Of a stretch of 64,000 nt of DNA, positions 57,320-64,000 are shown one piece after another (within the stretch, counting starts at the first letter, position 1; every line of letters starts with the position of its first letter). Source of the stretch: Streptomyces eurythermus (lineage in GTDB: Bacteria > Actinomycetota > Actinomycetes > Streptomycetales > Streptomycetaceae). Both the position numbers and the translations under genes were made by a program. The stretch covers positions 1 to 64,000 of the forward strand of contig NZ_BMSK01000031.1 in the NCBI RefSeq assembly GCF_014649115.1, read 5' to 3'. Under the pieces are notes generated by a model that made no database searches, was not told the origin of the DNA, and was given only the letters and a program-made list of their open reading frames with translations.

Positions 57320-59896
57320 TCAGCGGCTCGTCGCCGCCGCGTCCGCCGCCTGGGCCTTCAGGGCCCGTTCGATGCCCGCGCGGGACTCCGAGACCAGGCG
57401 GCGCAGGGCCGCGGTCGGGTCGGCCGTGGACAGCCAGGTGTCCGTCTTGGCCAAGGTGTCCTCGGACACCTGGACCGCCGGGTACAGGCCGACGGCGATC
57501 TGCTGGGCGATCTCGTGCGAGCGGGACGCCCACACGTCCTTGAGGACCTCGAAGTAGCGGTCCGTGTACGGCGCGAGCAGCTCCCGCTGGTCGGTCTGCA
57601 CGAAGCCGCCGATCACGGCCTCCTGCACGGCGTTGGGCAGCTTGTCGGAGTCGACGACCGAGGCCCACGCCTCCGCCTTCGCCTCCGGCGTGGGCCGCGC
57701 GGCGCGGGCGGTGGCCGCGTGCCGCTCACCGGCCGCCGTCTTGTCCCGCTCGTACTCGGCCGCGATCTCCGTCTCGTCGTACCGGCCGACCGCCGCGAGC
57801 CGCTCCACGAACGCCCAGCGCAGCTCGGTGTCCACGGCCAGGCCCTCGATGGTCTGCGTGCCGTCGAGCAGGGCCTCCAGCAGGTCCAGCTGCTCCGGCG
57901 TGCGCGCGGTCGCCGCGAACGCCCGTGCCCAGGCCAGCTGGTGGTCGCTGCCCGCCTCGGCCGCGCGCAGATGGGCCAGCGTGGCGTCGGTCCAGCGGGT
58001 CAGCAGCGCCTCGCGCGTGGCCGGGTCGGCGTACAGGTCGATGGCCAGCTTCACCTGCCGGTGCAGCGACTGCACCACACCGATGTCGGACTCCTTGCCG
58101 ATGCCGGACAGCACCAGGGAGAGGTAGTCACGGGTGGCCAGTTCGGCGTCCCGCGTCATGTCCCAGGCCGACGCCCAGCACAGCGCGCGCGGCAGCGACT
58201 CGGTGAAGTCGCCGAGGTGCTCGGTGACCACCGCGAGCGACCGCTCGTCCAGCCGGACCTTGGCGTACGACAGGTCGTCGTCGTTGAGCAGCACCACGGC
58301 CGGGCGGCGGCGGCCGGCCAGCTGCGGGACGGCCGTCAGCTCGCCGTCGACGTCCAGCTCGATCCGGTCGGTGCGCACCAGCTTGCCCGCGTCGGACAGG
58401 TCGTACAGGCCGATCGCGATGCGGTGCGGGCGCAGCACCGGCTCGCCCTTGGCGCCGGCGGGCAGCGCCGGGGCCTCCTGGCGCACCGCGAAGGAGGTGA
58501 TGACACCGTCGGCGTCCGTCTCCACCTCGGGGCGCAGGATGTTGATGCCGGCCGTCTCCAGCCACTTCTTCGACCAGGTCTTCAGGTCCCGGCCGGAGGT
58601 CTCCTCCAGGGCACCCAGCAGGTCCGACAGGCGGGTGTTGCCGAAGGCGTGCCGCTTGAAGTACGCCTGCACGCCCTTGAAGAACTCGTCCTCGCCGACG
58701 TACGCCACCAGCTGCTTCAGCACGCTGGCGCCCTTGGCGTAGGTGATGCCGTCGAAGTTGACGAGCACGTCGTCCAGGTCGCGGATGTCCGCCATGATCG
58801 GGTGCGTGGACGGCAGCTGGTCCTGCCGGTACGCCCAGGTCTTCATGGAGTTGGCGAACGTGGTCCACGAGTGCGGCCAGCGGGAGCCGGGGGCCGCGGC
58901 CTGGCAGGCGATCGACGTGTACGTGGCGAACGACTCGTTCAGCCACAGGTCGTTCCACCACTCCATGGTGACCAGGTCGCCGAACCACATGTGGGCCAGC
59001 TCGTGCAGGATCGTCTCCGCGCGCACCTCGTACGCCGCGTCGGTCACCTTGGACCGGAAGACGTACTGGTCGCGGATGGTCACCGCGCCCGCGTTCTCCA
59101 TCGCGCCGGCGTTGAACTCGGGCACGAACAGCTGGTCGTACTTCTCGAACGGGTACGCGTAGTCGAACTTCTCCTGGAACCAGTCGAAGCCCTGCCGGGT
59201 GACCTCGAAGATGGCGTCCGCGTCCAGGAACTCGGCGAGCGAGGGCCGGCAGTAGATGCCGAGCGGCACCGACCGGCCGTCCTTCTCGTACACGCTGTGC
59301 ACGGAGTGGTACGGACCGGCGATCAGCGCGGTGATGTACGTCGAGATCCGCGGGGTCGGCGCGAAGGACCAGACGTTGTCCTTCGGTTCCGGGGTGGGCG
59401 AGTTGGAGACGACGGTCCAGCCCTCGGGCGCCTTCACGGTGAACTTGAAGGTGGCCTTCAGGTCCGGCTGCTCGAAGGAGGCGAAGACGCGGCGGGCGTC
59501 CGGCACCTCGAACTGCGTGTACAGGTACGCCTGCTCGTCCACCGGGTCGACGAAGCGGTGCAGGCCCTCGCCGGTGTTGGTGTAGGCGCAGTCCGCGACG
59601 ACCCGCAGGACGTTGGGGCCCTCGAGCAGGCCCGGCAGCGCGATCCGGGAGTCCTTGAAGACCTCGGCCGGATCGAGCGGGTCGCCGTTGAGGACCACCT
59701 CGTGGACGGTGGGCGCCACCAGGTCGATGAAGGACTCGGTGCCGCCCCGGGCCACGTCGAAGCGCACCGTGGTCACGGACCGGTAGGTACCCCCACCCTG
59801 CGCGCCGGAGAGGTCGAGATCGATCTCGTACGAGTCAACGGTGAGCAGCTCGGCCCGCTGCTGCGCCTCTTCGCGAGTCAGGTTTGTGCCAGGCAC
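57320..59896 (-). CDS. pepN: Aminopeptidase N (M1 family)
   Basis: An 858-residue zinc aminopeptidase of the cytoplasm. The exopeptidase signature GAMENAGAVTIRD and the zinc-binding HELAHMWFGD with the downstream WLNESFA glutamate are present (around residues 265-335). A long helical C-terminal domain completes the typical size. It removes N-terminal residues from peptides during turnover. GTG 59896 (VPGTNLTREEAQQR) follows AGGAGA. Confidence 0.96.
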   Translation of the reverse strand: MPGTNLTREEAQQRAELLTVDSYEIDLDLSGAQGGGTYRSVTTVRFDVARGGTESFIDLVAPTVHEVVLNGDPLDPAEVFKDSRIALPGLLEGPNVLRVVADCAYTNTGEGLHRFVDPVDEQAYLYTQFEVPDARRVFASFEQPDLKATFKFTVKAPEGWTVVSNSPTPEPKDNVWSFAPTPRISTYITALIAGPYHSVHSVYEKDGRSVPLGIYCRPSLAEFLDADAIFEVTRQGFDWFQEKFDYAYPFEKYDQLFVPEFNAGAMENAGAVTIRDQYVFRSKVTDAAYEVRAETILHELAHMWFGDLVTMEWWNDLWLNESFATYTSIACQAAAPGSRWPHSWTTFANSMKTWAYRQDQLPSTHPIMADIRDLDDVLVNFDGITYAKGASVLKQLVAYVGEDEFFKGVQAYFKRHAFGNTRLSDLLGALEETSGRDLKTWSKKWLETAGINILRPEVETDADGVITSFAVRQEAPALPAGAKGEPVLRPHRIAIGLYDLSDAGKLVRTDRIELDVDGELTAVPQLAGRRRPAVVLLNDDDLSYAKVRLDERSLAVVTEHLGDFTESLPRALCWASAWDMTRDAELATRDYLSLVLSGIGKESDIGVVQSLHRQVKLAIDLYADPATREALLTRWTDATLAHLRAAEAGSDHQLAWARAFAATARTPEQLDLLEALLDGTQTIEGLAVDTELRWAFVERLAAVGRYDETEIAAEYERDKTAAGERHAATARAARPTPEAKAEAWASVVDSDKLPNAVQEAVIGGFVQTDQRELLAPYTDRYFEVLKDVWASRSHEIAQQIAVGLYPAVQVSEDTLAKTDTWLSTADPTAALRRLVSESRAGIERALKAQAADAAATSR

Positions 59897-60074
59897 GCGG
59901 TCATCTCCTCGTTATGTGTCGGTTGCGCCATCCTTCCATGGGAGTGACGGGGAACGCGATGTCCGGTTCCCGCCGGTGCCCGTGGCGCCGGAGGACGTGC
60001 GCCGAGAGGAGGGCGCACACGCGGAAGGCCGCCCGGGGACGGCCTTCCGTGTGCCGCTGGTCCGCGTCGCGCGC

Positions 60075-60320
60075 TCAGCCCACCACGATCACCACGACAC
60101 CGGTGCCGACGAGTCCGTTGTGGAAGCCGTTGCCGAAGAAGTTGTTCCGGAAGCCGCAGCCGTTGCCCCAGCCGCCGCGGTCGAAACAGCCGTGGTGGGT
60201 GGAGACCTGCCCCGGCGTGGCCGCCGAGGCCGTGCCCGCCGTGCCGATGGCCGCGCCACCGGCCAGGACGGCGCCGGCCGCGGATGCCGCGAGGAGACGC
60301 CTCACGCGTAGTGCTTTCAT
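60075..60320 (-). CDS. Small secreted Gly/Asn-rich protein
   Basis: An 81-residue protein with a clear signal peptide (RVRRLLAASAAGAVLAGGAA to about residue 33, cut after ASA). The mature part, about 47 residues, is rich in Gly, Asn and Phe (GWGNGCGFRNNFFGNGFHNG), has two Cys for a disulfide, and ends in a hydrophobic strand (VGTGVVVIVVG). It resembles chaplins or rodlins in size and composition but lacks the chaplin repeat. A role at the cell surface or in aerial growth is conceivable. ATG 60320. Confidence 0.75.
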   Translation of the reverse strand: MKALRVRRLLAASAAGAVLAGGAAIGTAGTASAATPGQVSTHHGCFDRGGWGNGCGFRNNFFGNGFHNGLVGTGVVVIVVG

Positions 60321-60583
60321 GGGCCTACCTTCCCTTCCACGCCCTCGTGGGGTTGTCCGGCACGGGGGCGATGGGTGTCACCGCGGTGCGCTCGGGCACG
60401 CGCGGTACACAGGTGATGCCGCGGGGGCGAGGGCACGTCCCGTGTGCCCGGCCGGGCCTCGTGACCAGGGCGCTCGCCGACGGCGGGCACCGCCCGACCG
60501 CGGCCCTCCTCCAACACGCTAGCGGCCCCCCGACGGCTCGGCATCTCGGGCCCCGGCGCCCGCCCGGCACCGCCCTGCCGGCG

Positions 60584-61468
60584 TCAGCCCGCCGCCCGCC
60601 CCGCCTCCGCCTCCGCCAGCGTCCGGGCGAACTCCCGTACCGTCTCCGTCTCCGCGTCCCGGTGCCAGATCAGGGCCAGTTCGGAGTCGGGGACACCGTC
60701 GACGGGGACGTAGGCGATGTCGGTGCGCCGGTGCTGGGCGGCCGTGGGGTGGCACAGCAGCAGGGCGCCGCGGCCGGCGGCGGCCAGGGACAGGGCCTCC
60801 TGAAGGGTGGTGGCCGCCGGGCCGGGCAGCGCGCCGGGGGCGCGGGCGGCCCGCCAGTACGGCGGGGCCGGCGCCGCCGCGCCGATCAGCGGTACGGCCG
60901 CGAGGTCCGCCGCGCCGACCCGGTCCCGGCCGGCGAACGCGTGCCGGCGGGAGACGGCCAGCGTGTGCCGCTGCCGGGAGAACACCGGCCCGACGACCAG
61001 GTCCGGCTCCGCGACCGGCAGCAGCACCACCGCCGCGTCCACCGCGCCCCGCCGCACCGCCCCGAACGGATCGGCGTACGGGATCTCCACCAGGTCGACC
61101 GAACGGGCCGCGTCCTTCGCCTCGAACGCCGTGACCGCCTCCAGCAGCGGCGCGTAGGCCGTCCCCTGGAAACCGAGCCGCAGCGGGCCGGTACCGCCCC
61201 GGGCCACCGCCCGCGCGTCCGCCACCGCCTCGTGCAGTGCCCCGTACGCCGGACGCAGCCGCTCCAGGAAGCGTTCGCCGAGCGGGGTCAGCGCCACCCG
61301 GCGGCTGGAGCGGTGCACCAGCCGGGCGCCCACCCGGCGCTCCAGCGCGGCCAGCAGCTGGCTCACCCGGCTCTGCGACACGAACAACCGCTCCCCGGCC
61401 CGGCCGAAGTGCAGCTCCTCGGCGAGCACCAGAAAGCACTCCAACTCCCTCAGCTCCAGCCCGGACAC
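60584..61468 (-). CDS. LysR-family regulator next to an MFS gene
   Basis: A 294-residue LysR-type regulator from GTG 61468 (VSGLELRELECFLVLAEELH), five bases after GGAGGG; the in-frame ATG 61489 would put this site inside the gene. The helix-turn-helix is GERLFVSQSRVSQLLAALE. The effector domain follows (LRLGFQGTAYAPLLEAV). It diverges from the MFS transporter gene, which it probably controls. Confidence 0.9.
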   Translation of the reverse strand: MSGLELRELECFLVLAEELHFGRAGERLFVSQSRVSQLLAALERRVGARLVHRSSRRVALTPLGERFLERLRPAYGALHEAVADARAVARGGTGPLRLGFQGTAYAPLLEAVTAFEAKDAARSVDLVEIPYADPFGAVRRGAVDAAVVLLPVAEPDLVVGPVFSRQRHTLAVSRRHAFAGRDRVGAADLAAVPLIGAAAPAPPYWRAARAPGALPGPAATTLQEALSLAAAGRGALLLCHPTAAQHRRTDIAYVPVDGVPDSELALIWHRDAETETVREFARTLAEAEAGRAAG

Positions 61469-61556
61469 GCGACTCCCTCCGCCGATCACTCCCGCTCATG
61501 CAAGGGTGAGCGGATCGCCGTTGTTCCCGCGCCGCCCGCGGCAAAGGCTGGAAGGC

Positions 61557-62789
61557 ATGGTCTTCCACCGAACCCCCCACCCCCGCACCCGTACCCGCCA
61601 CCCCGACCGCCGGACCGACACCCCGTCAGACCGCACGGACCGCCCCTGGGCCGCCGTCGGGATGCTCGCCGGCGCCACCTTCGCCGTCGTCACCACCGAG
61701 ATGCTCCCCGTCGGCCTGCTCACCTCGCTCGGCACGGGACTGGACGTCTCCGCCGGCACCGCGGGCCTCGCGGTCACCCTGCCCGGACTGGTCGCCGCCG
61801 TCGCCGCCCCGCTGCTGCCGGTCGCCGTGCGCCGCGCCGACCGCCGCACCGTGCTGTGCGCGCTGCTGCTCCTGCTGGCCGCCGCCAATCTGCTCACCGC
61901 GCTCGCCCCCGCCTTCCCCGTGGTGCTCGTCGCCCGGCTGCTGGTCGGGGTGTGCATGGGCGGGGTGTGGGCGGTGGCCGCCGGGCTCGGCGCGCGGCTG
62001 CTGCCCGGGCCGTCGGCCGGCCGGGCCACCGCGCTGGTCTTCAGCGGGATCGCGGTCGCCTCGGTGCTGGGGGTGCCCGCCGGGACCTTCCTCGGCGCGG
62101 TGGCGGGCTGGCGCACCGCCTTCGCCGCGATGACCGGTTGCGCGCTGCTGGTGGCGGCCGGCCTGGCCGTCGTCCTGCCGCCGCTGCCCGCCGAGGGCGC
62201 CGTCCGCCTCGGCACGTTCCCCCGGCTGCTCGGCGCCGCACGGGTGCGGTGGCTGCTCGTCACCGTCGCCCTGCTGGTCACGGGCCACTTCGCCGCCTAC
62301 ACCTACGTCCGGCCCGTCCTGGAACGCACCCCGGGCACCGGGCCGGGCCTGGTCGGCACCCTGCTGCTCGGCTACGGACTCGCGGGCGTCGCCGGGAACT
62401 TCGCGGGCGGGGCGCTCGCCGCCCGCCGTCCGCGCCGCGCCCTGCGGCTGATCGCCACGGTGCTCGGCGCGGTCGTGGTGCTGCTCGCCCCGGCGGGCCG
62501 CTCCGCCGCCGGGTCGGCCGCGCTGCTGCTGGTGTGGGGACTGGCGTACGGCGGGGTGTCCGTGTCCGGGCAGCGGGCCCTCACGGCCGCCGCGCCCGGG
62601 GCCCCGGAGGCCGCGTCCGCCCTGTTCGCGGGGGTGTTCAACGCGGCCATCGCGCTCGGCGCGCTGGCCGGCGGACGGCTCGCGGACGGACCCGGGACGA
62701 CCGCCGTCCTGCTCACGGGCGGTGTGCTCGCCGGGCTCGCGGCCCTGACCCCGGGCCGCGACGAGCAAGGGGCGGCCACGTCACCGTGA
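61557..62789 (+). CDS. MFS drug/sugar efflux transporter (DHA1, AraJ-like)
   Basis: A 410-residue transporter starting at ATG 61557 after GGAAGG. Twelve helices are visible. TTEMLPVGLLTSLGTGLDVS is the typical first-helix motif of the AraJ/sugar-efflux subgroup, and VAVRRADRRTVLCALL is the motif A loop. Likely substrate: small drugs or sugars. It is divergent from the LysR gene at 60584-61468, which suggests induction by the substrate. Confidence 0.92.
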   Translation: MVFHRTPHPRTRTRHPDRRTDTPSDRTDRPWAAVGMLAGATFAVVTTEMLPVGLLTSLGTGLDVSAGTAGLAVTLPGLVAAVAAPLLPVAVRRADRRTVLCALLLLLAAANLLTALAPAFPVVLVARLLVGVCMGGVWAVAAGLGARLLPGPSAGRATALVFSGIAVASVLGVPAGTFLGAVAGWRTAFAAMTGCALLVAAGLAVVLPPLPAEGAVRLGTFPRLLGAARVRWLLVTVALLVTGHFAAYTYVRPVLERTPGTGPGLVGTLLLGYGLAGVAGNFAGGALAARRPRRALRLIATVLGAVVVLLAPAGRSAAGSAALLLVWGLAYGGVSVSGQRALTAAAPGAPEAASALFAGVFNAAIALGALAGGRLADGPGTTAVLLTGGVLAGLAALTPGRDEQGAATSP

Positions 62790-62813
62790 CCGCCCCCGAC
62801 CGCGTGGGTGCCG

Positions 62814-63833
62814 TTACTTCCCCGACAGCTCCGCCGCCACCAGCTCCGCGATCTGCACCGCGTTCAGCGCGGCACCCTTGCGGAGGTTGTCGTTGGAGAT
62901 GAACAGCGCCAGACCGTTGTCCACCGTCTCGTCGCGGCGGATACGGCCGACGTACGACGGGTCCTGGCCGGCCGCCTGGAGCGGGGTCGGGATGTCGGAC
63001 AGGGCCACCCCGGGCGCCTTCGCCAGCAGCTCGGTGGCGCGCTCCGGGCTCAGGGGACGGGCGAAGCGGGCGTTGACCTGGAGGGAGTGGCCGGAGAAGA
63101 CCGGCACGCGCACACAGGTGCCGGACACCTTCAGCTCAGGGATCTCCAGGATCTTGCGGGACTCGTTGCGCAGCTTCTGCTCCTCGTCGGTCTCGTTCAG
63201 ACCGTCGTCGACGATCGAACCCGCCAGCGGGAGCACGTTGAAGGCGATCGTGCGCTTGTAGACCTGCGGCTCGGGGAAGTCGACGGCCGCGCCGTCGTGG
63301 GTGAGCTTGTCGGCCTCGGCGGCCACCTTCTGCACCTGGCCGTGCAGTTCGGCCACGCCCGCGAGACCCGAGCCGGACACCGCCTGGTAGGTGGCGACGA
63401 CCAGTGCCTCGAGGCCGGCCTCCTCGTGCAGCGGCCGCAGCACCGGCATCGCGGCCATGGTGGTGCAGTTCGGGTTGGCGATGATGCCCTTGGGGCGGTC
63501 GGCGATCGCGTGCGGGTTCACCTCGGAGACCACCAGCGGGACCTCGGGGTCCTTGCGCCAGGCCGAGGAGTTGTCGATCACGACGGCGCCCTGGGAGGCG
63601 ACCTTTTCGGCCAGCGCCTTGGAGGTCGCGCCGCCCGCCGAGAAGAGCACGATGTCCAGGCCGGTGTAGTCCGCGGTCGCCGCGTCCTCCACCGTCACAC
63701 CGTCCAGCACGGTCCCGGCCGAGCGGGCCGAGGCGAACAGGCGCAGCTGCGTGACCGGGAAGTCGCGCTCCGTGAGGATCCTGCGCATGACCGTGCCCAC
63801 CTGACCGGTGGCTCCGACGATTCCGACCCTCAC
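62814..63833 (-). CDS. asd: Aspartate-semialdehyde dehydrogenase
   Basis: A 339-residue enzyme that converts aspartyl phosphate to aspartate semialdehyde with NADPH, in the pathway to lysine, threonine and methionine. The N-terminal GATGQVGTVM is the dinucleotide loop, and NPNCTTMAAMPVL holds the catalytic Cys. AYQAVSGSGLAG-type sequence (TYQAVSGSGLAGVAEL) and the His in SGHSLQVNARF complete the active site. GTG 63833 follows AGGGAG. Confidence 0.96.
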   Translation of the reverse strand: MRVGIVGATGQVGTVMRRILTERDFPVTQLRLFASARSAGTVLDGVTVEDAATADYTGLDIVLFSAGGATSKALAEKVASQGAVVIDNSSAWRKDPEVPLVVSEVNPHAIADRPKGIIANPNCTTMAAMPVLRPLHEEAGLEALVVATYQAVSGSGLAGVAELHGQVQKVAAEADKLTHDGAAVDFPEPQVYKRTIAFNVLPLAGSIVDDGLNETDEEQKLRNESRKILEIPELKVSGTCVRVPVFSGHSLQVNARFARPLSPERATELLAKAPGVALSDIPTPLQAAGQDPSYVGRIRRDETVDNGLALFISNDNLRKGAALNAVQIAELVAAELSGK

Positions 63834-64000
63834 GGCGACTCCCTCTTGTGTGTTGCTTGCCTGACCGGGGCGTTTCCATGATGCGGCCCACCCCGGTCCA
63901 CCTGTCCAATTCTTTGCCCAGCGTGCCCGAGGAATGGGACACGGCCGCCCCGGGAACGGTTCCGCACGTCCGCCCGGGACCCCGTCGGGCTGGAGGAATT

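Overview
The window is chromosomal DNA from a Streptomyces. It has very high GC with strong third-position GC bias, many GTG and TTG starts behind AGGAGG-type sites, and typical lineage genes (short SsbB paralogue, ABC-F EttA started with TTG, LAETG-anchored thioester surface protein, PknG with GlnX/GlnH, csn sugar operon, GntR/UTRA regulators). From memory, the gene order from asd/pepN through malQ, csn, pknG and ettA to ssbB resembles the SCO2640-2690 part of the S. coelicolor core. That is recollection, not a search.

Layout. (1) 1-3089: a truncated gene at the left edge, an MFS exporter with a repetitive loop, a GC-rich repeat tract, and a D-serine dehydratase-like PLP enzyme. (2) 3201-11740: an 8.5-kb integrated element in the 3' end of tRNA-Arg(UCU). 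It is bounded by a 48-bp direct repeat (46/48), has matching paired TCGACACG motifs near both ends, two GntR/UTRA regulators, a tightly overlapping six-gene operon, and a wrecked tyrosine integrase gene. Its cargo is a lower-GC P-loop ATPase gene with TTA codons plus two unrecognised partners; this is the best candidate for an undescribed system. (3) 12.0-18.9 kb: two dynamin-like GTPases, ssbB and a sortase-anchored thioester surface protein. (4) 19.0-21.1 kb: a CBM2 cellulose-binding secreted protein and an AA10 lytic polysaccharide monooxygenase, each preceded by a CebR-type palindrome. (5) 21.4-29.3 kb: unrecognised genes, then ettA, a thioesterase, truncated haemoglobin and a PCMT-like methyltransferase.

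(6) 40.2-29.3 kb, minus strand: a seven-gene signalling operon, glnX-glnH-coiled coil-pknG-PP2C-VWA-FHA. It appears to join extracytoplasmic amino-acid sensing to a Ser/Thr kinase, a phosphatase and a phosphothreonine-binding protein. (7) 47.0-40.4 kb, minus strand: a sugar operon matching csnREFGHK (ROK repressor, ABC transporter, GH4 glycosidase, BadF-type kinase) with an AGGAAAGTTTCCT operator. (8) 47.2-53.0 kb: Uma2 nuclease-fold protein, MscS channel, HNH protein, a repeat peptide next to malQ, and a small membrane protein.

(9) 53.1-64.0 kb: LysR/EamA, a GntR regulator coupled to a DNA-binding-domain-less UTRA protein, a RsbW-type ATPase, a Nudix fragment, pepN, a small secreted protein, LysR/MFS and asd. 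No rRNA, CRISPR array or intact insertion sequence was seen. Alternative starts were chosen by ribosome-binding site and overlap; family names come from motif recognition, since no searches could be run.
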